From CAYRFE01 sp964539615 (lineage in GTDB: Bacteria; Macinerneyibacteriota; Macinerneyibacteria; Macinerneyibacteriales; CAYRFE01): a stretch of DNA of 28,592 nt. The DNA lies in NCBI GenBank assembly GCA_964539615.1, contig CAZIJP010000018.1:1-28592 (forward strand). Direction: 5' to 3'. Made by a program: the position numbers and the translations under genes. Below the pieces are notes generated by a model, which was not told the DNA's origin, ran no database searches, and was given only the letters and a program-made list of their open reading frames with translations. Positions 7,180 to 14,895 of the stretch are shown one piece after another; the stretch's first letter is position 1; each line of letters opens with the position of its first letter.

Positions 7180-7797
7180 ATGGCCGATAAAATAATCGTC
7201 ATAAAAAAAGAAGCGGAAACAGAAATAACGATCTCGAAATCAGTGTTCGTGGCCAATAGCTTTATCTGCAATTCTGTTGACGATCCCCGCAGGTGCCTTG
7301 AATTGATAAAAAAACGTTTTCCGGATGCGAACCATCATTGCTGGGCATATCGGATCGGTATGAGCGGTGAACAAATGCGTTATAATGACGATGGCGAGCC
7401 ACATGGCACGGCAGGCCCGCCGATACTTGATGTACTTGTGAAAAAAAACATCACCAACACGCTTATCATTGTCACTCGTTGGTTTGGCGGGATAAAACTC
7501 GGCACAGGCGGTTTGGTTCGAGCTTATTCCGAAGCCGCCGTTGCGGTTTTAGATCGATCGGATATCGGCGAACTCATTGAGACCGCTGTCTATATATGCG
7601 TGCTGCCGTATGATCGTTTAAAACCCTTTGAGAACGGGTTGAATGATTTTAATGCCATAATTAATGACAAGCAATTCACCGACAACGTTTCACTCACCGT
7701 CCAACTACCGATCGTTAATGCAGCCAATTTCGAACAATACTTTGCAAATATCACATCCGGCAGGAAATGCGTAAAGCAGAAGACCATCTTCATCTGA
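7180..7797 (+). CDS. YigZ/IMPACT-family protein
   Basis: The 205-residue length fits bacterial YigZ. The N-terminal IMPACT domain (about 15-125) carries the conserved HHCWAYR, DDGEPHGTAGPPIL and VTRWFGGIKLGTGGLVRAY motifs. Residues 135-205 match the smaller ferredoxin-like C-terminal domain (DUF1949). Bacterial members are conserved proteins of uncertain biochemical function; the eukaryotic relative IMPACT is a translation regulator. The ribosome site is weak. The gene lies 36 bases after the DUF3795 gene with no terminator between, which suggests cotranscription. Confidence 0.9.
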   Translation: MADKIIVIKKEAETEITISKSVFVANSFICNSVDDPRRCLELIKKRFPDANHHCWAYRIGMSGEQMRYNDDGEPHGTAGPPILDVLVKKNITNTLIIVTRWFGGIKLGTGGLVRAYSEAAVAVLDRSDIGELIETAVYICVLPYDRLKPFENGLNDFNAIINDKQFTDNVSLTVQLPIVNAANFEQYFANITSGRKCVKQKTIFI

Positions 7798-7826
7798 TCA
7801 TTCAAAATTCATTCAAAAATTAATAC

Positions 7827-7855
7827 TTTACATCCGCATTTATCGTGATTATAAT
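7827..7855 (+). promoter_or_regulatory. sigma70-type promoter of the solute-binding protein gene
   Basis: TTTACA (7827-7832), a 17-base spacer and a perfect TATAAT (7850-7855) lie upstream of an AGGAGG at 7871-7876. Confidence 0.8.
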
Positions 7856-7882
7856 CCAAAATATTCTTATAGGAGGTACGTG

Positions 7883-8632
7883 ATGAAAACAACAATGGCT
7901 TTGATCTTTTTTCTGCTGACCTGTTTCTTTTCACTTTTTGGTGCCGACCTCATCTTCAACACACAAGACTTCCCGCCGTTCACGTATCAAATCGACGGTA
8001 AAAACGAAGGCCCTGCCGTCGATATCATCAATAGCGTATGCAAGGAAGCCGGACTCACGTGCACTATACAATTACTTCCGTGGGGCCGCGCGCAGGAAGA
8101 AGTAAAGACCGGAAAAGCGCAAGCGTTGTTCTTGATCGGATGGAATAAAGAACGTGGGGAAACGATGAATTTCTCCCCACCGCTCTTAAACACAGAATAC
8201 GGGATTTTTGTTACGAATGATAATCCGCTCATCTATTCATCACCGGAACAGCTGAAAGGATATACGATCGGCGTCTACGGGCCATCCAATACATCGAAGT
8301 CATTAGAAGAACTGAAAACAAAAGTGACCGATATATCGATCGACATGACACCTGATGATGAATCGGCTTTTAAAAAACTCGGCATGAAACGTTTAAAAGC
8401 TGTTTATTCAAATAAACATGTCGGCAATGCCATGATCAAGAAACTCGGCTTAAACAATATCAAATATGTCGGAGCTGATAAGAAATTAAAATATTATATC
8501 GGCTTTTCAAAACAATATACCGATAAAGCTCTCTTTGATAAGTTTGTTGCTGCTTTCAAAGCCTTGTATAATAAAGGCGAGATACAAAAAATATTGACAC
8601 AACATCAAATGGATGCTGCAAAACTGGAATAA
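7883..8632 (+). CDS. Periplasmic solute-binding protein, SBP_bac_3 type
   Basis: ATG 7883 is chosen because AGGAGG (7871-7876) is spaced six bases from it; a GTG directly before it is too close. The 249-residue product has a signal peptide ending near FGA/D, then the family's LIFNTQDFPPFTY opening and a DIINSVCKEAGL-type segment. A two-lobe type II binding-protein fold follows (about 22-245). Family members bind polar amino acids or similar small molecules, usually for an ABC importer. No permease or ATPase gene is adjacent, and the gene has its own promoter and terminator. It may therefore serve a distant transporter or a sensor. The ligand cannot be deduced. Confidence 0.85.
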   Translation: MKTTMALIFFLLTCFFSLFGADLIFNTQDFPPFTYQIDGKNEGPAVDIINSVCKEAGLTCTIQLLPWGRAQEEVKTGKAQALFLIGWNKERGETMNFSPPLLNTEYGIFVTNDNPLIYSSPEQLKGYTIGVYGPSNTSKSLEELKTKVTDISIDMTPDDESAFKKLGMKRLKAVYSNKHVGNAMIKKLGLNNIKYVGADKKLKYYIGFSKQYTDKALFDKFVAAFKALYNKGEIQKILTQHQMDAAKLE

Positions 8633-8645
8633 CCCGATGATATCG

Positions 8646-8676
8646 AACGGATGCGATGCAAAGCCGTATCCGTTTT
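8646..8676 (+). terminator. Rho-independent terminator after the solute-binding protein gene
   Basis: A 10-bp stem, AACGGATGCG with CGTATCCGTT (one G-U pair), has a 9-base loop and is followed by TT and an AT-rich tail. It fills the gap between two convergent genes. Confidence 0.75.
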
Positions 8677-8677
8677 A

Positions 8678-10498
8678 TTATTTCCGAAATCCGTAAAACC
8701 ATCCGCGTGAATAGATTATTTTTTTTCCGATTTCAATTTCATATGCTTTTTTCAATTCATCAGAAATAGTTTTTTCTTTTTTTGTTAATAAATCGTACGA
8801 TTCGCCGTCAGCATAATATATAACATCGCTATTTAAGAAAACACCCTGCCAGTTACCCAGAACGGTCGATTTGTCTTTCAGGAATGCATTGGAGCCAGCC
8901 CAATAGGTACTTGGTGTCAAACCGCAGAGGTAGGCAATAGTGGGAGCAATGTCGATATGAGATACCGGTTGCCCCATTGTCTTTCCGCTCTCTCCGGGAA
9001 GTATGATAAAAAGAGGCACATTCTCGATCCCGCCTATATATCCGTTACGCGAGTCATATAATGATGCGGTGTATTCTTCCATCACATGATCGCCGAATAT
9101 GATGATCGCCGTTTCTTTCGCCCAAGGTTCTTTTTGCAAAGACGACATAAAATCCATTAATGAGGTATCGGTCTCATGTACGGCATTGAAATAGTGCATC
9201 ATCGTTTCCGCACCGCGTACATCGTCGGGAAACTTCCTCTTCATTACAGTGATCTCGTCATCGGAAACAAATTTATAACTGTGATTACGGTATGGCCCAT
9301 GTGTCTGTATGGTCACCAAGAAAAAAAATGCCGGTTTGCCCTCCTCAGCATAATCCTTCATGATCGAAAGCGTTCGTGAAAAAAAATGGCTATCGGGTAC
9401 TTCCCAACCGTTCCCTTGGTCAGTAAAAGTATCCCGCCCGTAGCAAGCATCAGCGCCCATTTCTTTGAATGCTTTTTCATGATTGAAAAATGAACCGCGC
9501 AACGGATGGAAAAAATACGAATTGTACCCGTTCTCTTTTAAAAAACGAGGCAATGACGGTACATGTTTCAATGAATAGTTATAGGTGAGTTGCTCCTTAT
9601 TAGGGAGTAATCCCGTAAGTGTTGAAAAATCAGCATCCACAGACCCGAGCAAGTGGTCGGAAAACATATGCGGGAAATAGTAACTTTCTTTCCTGAGCGC
9701 ATTCAGATAGGGGGTCACTTCTTTGCCGTTCAACGTATAGCCGAGTATGGAATTATTAAGTGACTCTACTTGGATAACAAGAATATATTTATACCGTCTC
9801 GGTAATGGCGCGTTTGGGGCAAGGACCTGAGCGGGGGTATCAAGCATATCTTCGGGTGCAGGTTTTGAATATTTTACATCTTTAACTCGAATATAATCAT
9901 ACACAAGATAATACGGCAGACCAGCATTTACAATGATACGGGTCTTCGCTGTTTTATATTTTAGAGCAACCGGTCTTTTTGTGTCCAGCATTGTTTTTAG
10001 CGGCTGAACACAGAGAATAAGAAATATAATGATGACCGTTGTTACTTTCACGTTCTTTTTCTGTTGTATCTTACATGATAGTACAATAGATCCGACGGTG
10101 ATACCTAATGCGGCAATAGCACCGAAAACGATGCCTATCCCTGCATATCCGATGACATGTTTGATCGATCCGCCGTCAATATCACCGGCAAGTTCGAGCA
10201 TAAGCGGTATATTCAGGATCGTATCAAAATATGTATAATAAAAGTATGCCGTTATCAATAACGCAATGATAAATACGTATATCGGGACAATAAATCGTAA
10301 CGTTATTTTATGCGAATACTTATATAAACCGATCAGAAATACGGATAAACCGACAGGGAATACACCGAAATTAATCCAATCCGCCTGTTTATCAACGGGT
10401 ATAATTGTATAGATATAAAAATAATGTACTATAGCATGCAGAACTGCGACTGATATAATCAAAACAGCTGCTGATATTGTCGATACGCGAGAATTCAT
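8678..10498 (-). CDS. LtaS-like membrane phosphotransferase (alkaline phosphatase/sulfatase superfamily)
   Basis: This 606-residue protein has five membrane segments (about 8-30, 42-60, 66-88, 115-140, 152-168) and then an extracytoplasmic catalytic domain. Metal-site motifs of the lipoteichoic-acid-synthase group are visible: VIQVES with Glu245, QTHGPY with His400, and FGDH with Asp470-His471. The segment after DHLLG aligns with the LtaS nucleophile motif (GKTSD type) but reads GSVDAD, so the nucleophile would be Ser286 rather than Thr. Relatives transfer phosphoglycerol or phosphoethanolamine to glycans or lipids. It overlaps gmhA by ATGA (10495-10498), so an LPS-core or heptoglycan acceptor is a reasonable guess. 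Substrate and donor are not determined by sequence. Confidence 0.83.
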   Translation of the reverse strand: MNSRVSTISAAVLIISVAVLHAIVHYFYIYTIIPVDKQADWINFGVFPVGLSVFLIGLYKYSHKITLRFIVPIYVFIIALLITAYFYYTYFDTILNIPLMLELAGDIDGGSIKHVIGYAGIGIVFGAIAALGITVGSIVLSCKIQQKKNVKVTTVIIIFLILCVQPLKTMLDTKRPVALKYKTAKTRIIVNAGLPYYLVYDYIRVKDVKYSKPAPEDMLDTPAQVLAPNAPLPRRYKYILVIQVESLNNSILGYTLNGKEVTPYLNALRKESYYFPHMFSDHLLGSVDADFSTLTGLLPNKEQLTYNYSLKHVPSLPRFLKENGYNSYFFHPLRGSFFNHEKAFKEMGADACYGRDTFTDQGNGWEVPDSHFFSRTLSIMKDYAEEGKPAFFFLVTIQTHGPYRNHSYKFVSDDEITVMKRKFPDDVRGAETMMHYFNAVHETDTSLMDFMSSLQKEPWAKETAIIIFGDHVMEEYTASLYDSRNGYIGGIENVPLFIILPGESGKTMGQPVSHIDIAPTIAYLCGLTPSTYWAGSNAFLKDKSTVLGNWQGVFLNSDVIYYADGESYDLLTKKEKTISDELKKAYEIEIGKKIIYSRGWFYGFRK

Positions 10499-11073
10499 GA
10501 TTGTGAAAAAGCATTCTCCACAAGTTCACAGATTATGTGGCCGATTGTTATGTGGCTTTCCTGTATCCTTGGTGTATCTTTTGATGGGATTTTTATACAC
10601 ATATCACAGTCATTTGCCATTTTACCACCGGTCAATCCGGTCATTCCGACCGTTGTAACACCTATATTTTTACATTCTGCTATCGCATTCAAAATATTTT
10701 GAGAATTACCGCTCGTGGACAATCCAATAAAAACGTCACCTTTTTTTGCGCGCGCTTCGATCTGGCGGGCAAATATCGAATCATAACCGTAATCATTACC
10801 TAAGGCTGTTAGGATAGCAGTATTCGCTGTCAGCGCTTCTGCGGCCAATCCTTTACGTTCTTTATAAAACCTGCCGACCAATTCTGCGGCAATATGTTGC
10901 GCATCGGAAGAACTGCCGCCGTTGCCTGCCAGAAATATGGTATTGTCGTTGACAAGAGCCCCGATCATTTGATCGACCACCTGTTCGATAACGGCCAACA
11001 ACGCTTCATCAGCTAGTATAGCTTCCTTTACTTGAATACTTTCCCGAATTTTATTGATTATCAGTGTTCTCAT
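10495..11073 (-). CDS. gmhA: Sedoheptulose-7-phosphate isomerase
   Basis: The 192-residue product is the standard GmhA length. It converts sedoheptulose 7-phosphate to D-glycero-D-manno-heptose 7-phosphate, the first step of ADP-heptose synthesis. The SIS domain shows GNGGSSSDAQH (50-60) and the phosphate-binding STSGNS (119-124). His60, Glu64, Gln171 and His179 have the spacing of the zinc ligands known in Burkholderia GmhA. It leads a two-gene operon with the LtaS-like transferase, with a TTGACA promoter upstream and AAAGGGG before the ATG. It implies a heptose-containing envelope glycan; the remaining heptose genes are not in this window. Confidence 0.95.
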   Translation of the reverse strand: MRTLIINKIRESIQVKEAILADEALLAVIEQVVDQMIGALVNDNTIFLAGNGGSSSDAQHIAAELVGRFYKERKGLAAEALTANTAILTALGNDYGYDSIFARQIEARAKKGDVFIGLSTSGNSQNILNAIAECKNIGVTTVGMTGLTGGKMANDCDMCIKIPSKDTPRIQESHITIGHIICELVENAFSQS

Positions 11074-11096
11074 AGTACCCCTTTACGTGCTGTCGT

Positions 11097-11125
11097 AAGG
11101 TATCATAAATATCATTTGATGTCAA
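11097..11125 (-). promoter_or_regulatory. Promoter of the gmhA operon
   Basis: On the minus strand, TTGACA (11120-11125) and TACCTT (11097-11102) are separated by 17 bases. A TGA directly before the -10 gives an extended -10 (TGn). Confidence 0.55.
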
Positions 11126-11152
11126 TAAATCAGAAGCAGGATGAATGTACAT

Positions 11153-11180
11153 GAAAAAACCCCCGATTTTTCCGGGGGTT
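11153..11180 (-). terminator. Rho-independent terminator after the Spy/CpxP-like gene
   Basis: An 8-bp stem AACCCCCG/CGGGGGTT with a 7-base loop is followed by T residues on the minus strand. Confidence 0.9.
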
Positions 11181-11202
11181 CATAGAATTACAATCGAAGC
11201 GT

Positions 11203-11721
11203 TTATTTTCCGTTCATCGGACAGTTATCATGCATAGTTTCCGGACCGCGGTCATCCTGATCATCCATCATACCGGGACCTTTGCCGTTCTTCTTATGCT
11301 TGCCCATCATCTGTCCGTCTTTACCGTCAAAATGATCGCCCATACGATCTTTCATCATCTTTCCCATCATCATGCGCTCTTCAACTGTAAGAGTTTTGGC
11401 GATAACGATAAATTGCTCCTGATGTATCTTTGCGATCTTATTACGCAATGTTGTGGCATAATCCATAAATTTCGTAACTTTCGCCCAATCAGGAGTTTCT
11501 TTCATAAGTTCCTCTTTTTGATTCAGTTGATTTCTTTCGAGTTCGATTCGGATCTTTTCAATTTCAACTGCATTTTTCTTAATCAGTTCGCCGAACTGTG
11601 TCTGAATTTTTTCGTGCAGATTCATCATGATTTCCTTTTTCTCCATATTCTTCTGCCCTTGTGCCGACACCATAACGATCATCGCCGCGATCATGATAAC
11701 CATTGTAAAATACTTTCTCAT
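11203..11721 (-). CDS. Spy/CpxP/ZraP-like periplasmic protein with Met/His/Asp-rich tail
   Basis: The start at ATG 11721 is chosen because AAGGAGG lies just upstream, and the product then begins with a clean signal peptide (MRKYFTMVIMIAAMIVMVSA). The mature part is a long charged helical region resembling the LTxxQ family: LTVEERMMMGKMMKDRMG is a recognisable LT...(R/Q) segment near 115-130. The last 45 residues are rich in Met, His, Asp and Gly, with repeated MMGKHKK- and MMDDQDD-type stretches, which suggests metal binding. Relatives are extracytoplasmic stress chaperones or metal sensors. The gene is probably monocistronic, with a strong terminator. The precise ligand is unknown. Confidence 0.72.
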   Translation of the reverse strand: MRKYFTMVIMIAAMIVMVSAQGQKNMEKKEIMMNLHEKIQTQFGELIKKNAVEIEKIRIELERNQLNQKEELMKETPDWAKVTKFMDYATTLRNKIAKIHQEQFIVIAKTLTVEERMMMGKMMKDRMGDHFDGKDGQMMGKHKKNGKGPGMMDDQDDRGPETMHDNCPMNGK

Positions 11722-11825
11722 AGTATCCTCCTTCGTTTCAGGTAGTATAGGTGCCAATTATGGAAAAGTTATGAATTATTGATTTTTTACTTTTTACGCG
11801 GAATCCGACAGTTTTCAATTCTGCG

Positions 11826-12467
11826 TTAACGACATCGGTATTTTTCAAGAAGACTTCTTACTGCAGCGTAATCCTCCACAATATTTTCCGGATATGCCGA
11901 TGTAAATTCGTCATTTAAAACCGATTCCTTTTGAATAAACAAATAGTACAATTCTGTTTCATAATCCGGAACTTTGGAAATTCTGCCTTCCAACTCTTTT
12001 ATCTTTTGGAAATAAGCGGCCACCATTGCTTTTTCATTCTCGGTTACCGGTTTAAAAAATATTGTTCCTTTGGAAGATAGATGCCGATCGATCAAATGAT
12101 CTATGTTCATCGAATACGGTAATTTATCGATCTCATTCCTGATTTTATCATTATCAGAGATCATTTTTTTCACACCGGGTATTTCTTGTTTTCTAACAAT
12201 CTTGAATACTATTTCGGGATATATCTGTTTCCCGTATTTCATGAAATATTCCTGATCTCGTTTTTCACTCAAAATATCAATCGGTGCATTTAATTTATTT
12301 TCATGAATAATCCAGACCGGGGTTTCACAGTGTATCGTTAATAACGTTTCGACAGTACTGTATGTCCAATCTTCGGGCATATGAGAAAATACGTTTTCTA
12401 ACATGAAATCAGATGATTTTTCCATACACCCCGCCAGTAGTATAATGAAAATAATGACACGGATCAT
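11826..12467 (-). CDS. Putative lipoprotein of unknown function
   Basis: The 213-residue product has a very short lipoprotein signal (MIRVIIFIILLAGC, Cys14). The mature part is mostly helical and charged, with few cysteines and no family motif I recognise. One stretch near 45-80 (TIHCETPVWIIHENKLNAPID) is more beta-like. The ATG overlaps the end of the upstream PQ-loop-like gene by ATGA (12464-12467), so the two are translationally coupled and probably act together at the membrane. Reading-frame integrity and coupling support a real gene. I offer no function. Confidence 0.7.
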   Translation of the reverse strand: MIRVIIFIILLAGCMEKSSDFMLENVFSHMPEDWTYSTVETLLTIHCETPVWIIHENKLNAPIDILSEKRDQEYFMKYGKQIYPEIVFKIVRKQEIPGVKKMISDNDKIRNEIDKLPYSMNIDHLIDRHLSSKGTIFFKPVTENEKAMVAAYFQKIKELEGRISKVPDYETELYYLFIQKESVLNDEFTSAYPENIVEDYAAVRSLLEKYRCR

Positions 12468-12727
12468 GCATTTTTTTCCAATCGCTTATTTCTAAAATAT
12501 AATATGATATCAATAAGTACCATCGCTGTATTCAAACAGTAAAATACAATGACCATGTTGTTATCATAAAACAATTTATGCAGAATCCCTGCTACATAAC
12601 CGACCACGATCACAAATAAAAATGTTATGCTTTTACCCTTGGTAGATCGAGATTTATAAGACTTATAAATAGAAAACGGCCATGCTGCTCCAAATGACAA
12701 TAGCATAATGATCTCAAATACGCTCAT
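12464..12727 (-). CDS. PQ-loop/SemiSWEET-like small membrane protein
   Basis: This 87-residue protein has three membrane segments (about 3-20, 33-51, 57-79), the layout of a single SemiSWEET/PQ-loop triple-helix bundle. The first helix carries AAWPFSIYKSYKSR, where the Trp-Pro dipeptide and the following Ser/Lys-rich turn resemble PQ-loop proteins. KGKSITFLF then leads into the second helix, and the third ends LNTAMVLIDIILYFRN. SemiSWEETs transport sugars as dimers, but many short relatives are uncharacterised. AAGGAGG precedes the ATG. It is coupled to the downstream lipoprotein gene and divergent from the M14 carboxypeptidase gene. Confidence 0.75.
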   Translation of the reverse strand: MSVFEIIMLLSFGAAWPFSIYKSYKSRSTKGKSITFLFVIVVGYVAGILHKLFYDNNMVIVFYCLNTAMVLIDIILYFRNKRLEKNA

Positions 12728-12756
12728 TTCTCTACCTCCTTGAAATTCGTTCGTTT

Positions 12757-12765
12757 ATTATATCA
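12757..12765 (-). promoter_or_regulatory. Extended -10 promoter for the PQ-loop/lipoprotein pair
   Basis: On the minus strand TGATATAAT is a TGn-extended consensus -10 about 30 bases before ATG 12727. No clear -35 is seen, which is compatible with an extended -10 promoter. Confidence 0.45.
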
Positions 12766-12796
12766 TATATGAAATGAATAATATAGAATGTTTTCC

Positions 12797-12825
12797 TCGA
12801 CAAGCTTACTCGGCGAATATATAAT
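12797..12825 (+). promoter_or_regulatory. sigma70-type promoter of the M14 carboxypeptidase gene
   Basis: TCGACA (12797-12802), a 17-base spacer and TATAAT (12820-12825) are followed by AAGGAG and ATG 12845. Confidence 0.7.
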
Positions 12826-12844
12826 ACGAAAAAAAGGAGCCTTT

Positions 12845-14542
12845 ATGCGTTTAATTTTATTCGCGGTATTTTTCATCTTTACATGTGAGATTATAAAAGC
12901 TGAACCGGTAATTATCAAAATCGCAAACACTCCCGAAAATAGCACAATTTTGCAATCTGTTAAATATGATCCCGTAAGTGAACATTTCGGGAAACAATTC
13001 ATTGAAGTTATCATTGATCGCTCTTCGTTGTCAGCTTTTGATTCAGCAAAATCCCGATATGAGACGATTCCGCTCATGCTTGCCAATATCAATGATTATC
13101 CGGATACCGCCGCAACGCTTGCCGCAATGCAGGATCTGAATACCCGTTTTCCGGCAATCACTTCTTTATCAACGATCGGTAACAGCCAACTTCAAGCTAG
13201 ACCGATGTATATGCTCAAGATATCCGATAATGCTTCTACGAGAGAAGATGAAACGGTCATATGGATCGACGGTATGCATCATGCTCGAGAACCGGTCGGT
13301 ATGATGTGTTCAATGAAGATCGCTACATATCTCTGCGAGAATTATGCTACAAATGCGACGGTAAAAGCTTACGTAGATACTATGGAAATATATATTGTTC
13401 CTATTATGAATCCGGAAGGATATGAGTATTTCAGATCGACGATCAATAACGGAAGCCAATGGTGGAGAAAAAATCTTCGTGATAATAACACAAATAGTAT
13501 TATCGATACTTATGACGGTGTTGATTTGAATCGAAATTATGATTCAAATTGGAATTTTGGATCATCAGGCTCAAGTGATCCGGAATCATTGGTTTATAAA
13601 GGCCCTGATGTATTTTCTGAGGCAGAAACCACTGCGAAACGCAATCAAGTCCTTGCCCTGCAACCTTTGGCTGCGATTACCTATCACCAATATGGAGAGA
13701 TAATCTATTACAGCAACGGCGTCAATAATCATTCCGTTGGAGAATCGGCATTGATATCATCCATCGGTAGCTCGATAGCTTCAGCAATCTCAAAAGTTTC
13801 AGGCGGTACATATGATTACGCGAATGATTATTCAAATGAACCGATGAGTTATTACTGGATGTATCAAAAAGCAGGAGCTTTTGAGTTTTTGATCGAAACT
13901 GCAACTAGCTTTTTGCCAGATTATTCGAATTCACAGACAGTTGCTACAAATAATCTTCAAGGTGCGATCGCACTCTTCAACCGTTGCTTAAACGGTCCCG
14001 GGATTCAAGGTATTGTTTATGACAAAGACGGATTACCGATTTCTGCGCAAGTAGATATTGTCCAATACAAAAATGCAGACCTTGCCATTCGGAGATCAGA
14101 TCCAACATTCGGCCGTTACCGTCGTTTAACAGCCAACGGCACCTATACGCTTGAAGTACGCGCAACCGGATATAAAACGAAGCAAATAAGCGGCATTGTG
14201 GTCAACAACGAATGGGTCACCGTTGATGTTCATTTGGAAGAAGGCATTGATGAACCGGATCCTGTGATACCCGTTACTTTCGCAACGTATCCGAACCCGT
14301 TTTCATCAGAAGCAGTTATACGGTTCGATTATGACGGTGTTGAGCCGGTAACAATTACAATATTTGATATAAAAGGTAGAAAAGTATTCTTAAAAGGACC
14401 ATTGTATTCTTCCTCCGATCATGTTGAATATATTTGGAACGGACAGGATGATCTCGGAAGACGGTTACCGTCCGGGGTCTATTTATGTAAAATTACCGTA
14501 AAAAATATCGAGTGTGTTAAAAAAATGGTACTATTGCGTTAA
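12845..14542 (+). CDS. Secreted M14 zinc carboxypeptidase with C-terminal sorting-like domain
   Basis: The start at 12845 follows AAAGGAG and begins a signal peptide; an upstream in-frame ATG lies before the promoter's -10 and is rejected. The product has 565 residues. Residues about 85-380 are the M14 peptidase: zinc ligands His146 and Glu149 (HHAREP) and His281 (TYHQYG), substrate residues Arg208 (WWRKN) and Asn229-Arg230 (DLNRNYD), and the probable catalytic Glu351 (FLIET). Residues 385-465 look like a carboxypeptidase regulatory-like beta sandwich. Residues 478-565 (TYPNPFSSEAVIRF... ending in KMVLLR) resemble FlgD-Ig/T9SS type A sorting domains. The enzyme should remove C-terminal residues outside the cell or at the surface. 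The sorting role is inferred from similarity. Confidence 0.92.
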   Translation: MRLILFAVFFIFTCEIIKAEPVIIKIANTPENSTILQSVKYDPVSEHFGKQFIEVIIDRSSLSAFDSAKSRYETIPLMLANINDYPDTAATLAAMQDLNTRFPAITSLSTIGNSQLQARPMYMLKISDNASTREDETVIWIDGMHHAREPVGMMCSMKIATYLCENYATNATVKAYVDTMEIYIVPIMNPEGYEYFRSTINNGSQWWRKNLRDNNTNSIIDTYDGVDLNRNYDSNWNFGSSGSSDPESLVYKGPDVFSEAETTAKRNQVLALQPLAAITYHQYGEIIYYSNGVNNHSVGESALISSIGSSIASAISKVSGGTYDYANDYSNEPMSYYWMYQKAGAFEFLIETATSFLPDYSNSQTVATNNLQGAIALFNRCLNGPGIQGIVYDKDGLPISAQVDIVQYKNADLAIRRSDPTFGRYRRLTANGTYTLEVRATGYKTKQISGIVVNNEWVTVDVHLEEGIDEPDPVIPVTFATYPNPFSSEAVIRFDYDGVEPVTITIFDIKGRKVFLKGPLYSSSDHVEYIWNGQDDLGRRLPSGVYLCKITVKNIECVKKMVLLR

Positions 14543-14546
14543 CTGC

Positions 14547-14879
14547 TTATTTTGAACTACCTGTAGGATCAGATGATTCGATCTTTTTTATCAGATATCT
14601 GAGCGAAGCATAATAGACCGCATTCATAAGAATAAAAAAGAAAATAATGCGAAATATAAACAACCTCTCGATCGAGAGAGGTTGTTCTGTTTTTATCTGA
14701 TCCAGTAATTGAATCATTATTGAATATCCGTCGGTCAGTATAAAAATTATACTAACTATCGTAATTCCGATAACCAATGTAAAACGAATATATTCCCTGA
14801 AATACAGATGCAACCATCCGGGAACAATGAGATTCATAATGAGATACCGTTTACGTTTTTCCATATAAAAACGGGGCAT
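14547..14879 (-). CDS. Small membrane protein of unknown function behind the tyrS terminator
   Basis: The ORF has 110 codons from ATG 14879; a second start at 14864 gives 105. A basic N-terminus precedes NLIVPGWLHLYFREYIRFTLVI, which resembles small proteins with an IPG(W/L)...LY motif. Membrane segments lie at about 31-48 and 71-91. I recognise no defined family. Its first ATG lies in the loop of the tyrS terminator, 16 bases after the tyrS stop, with GGAG and GGGG upstream inside or beside the stem. The second ATG directly follows the T-tract and has no ribosome site. Expression may therefore depend on tyrS read-through. It converges with the carboxypeptidase gene, with only four bases between stops. 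Confidence 0.6.
   Translation of the reverse strand: MPRFYMEKRKRYLIMNLIVPGWLHLYFREYIRFTLVIGITIVSIIFILTDGYSIMIQLLDQIKTEQPLSIERLFIFRIIFFFILMNAVYYASLRYLIKKIESSDPTGSSK
14659..14694 (+). terminator. Probable terminator of the carboxypeptidase gene, inside the convergent ORF
   Basis: A perfect 11-bp stem, AACAACCTCTC with GAGAGGTTGTT, and a 6-base loop are followed on the plus strand by CTGTTTTT. It lies about 115 bases after the carboxypeptidase stop, within the coding region of the minus-strand membrane protein. It could act on either strand. Confidence 0.5.
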
Positions 14880-14889
14880 AGTGCCCCGT
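14866..14889 (-). terminator. Rho-independent terminator after tyrS
   Basis: On the minus strand, a 7-bp stem ACGGGGC/GCCCCGT with a 5-base loop is followed by TTTTTAT. The loop and stem contain a possible start codon of the next gene. Confidence 0.8.
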
Positions 14890-14895
14890 CTCCGA

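Noticed and set aside
7880..7882. GTG start one codon before ATG 7883
   Set aside because: It is only three bases from the AGGAGG, whereas the ATG has normal spacing.
11230..11745. 171-codon plus-strand ORF
   Set aside because: Antisense to the Spy/CpxP-like gene, which has a signal peptide, ribosome site and terminator. The His-rich look mirrors the Met/Asp codons on the other strand.
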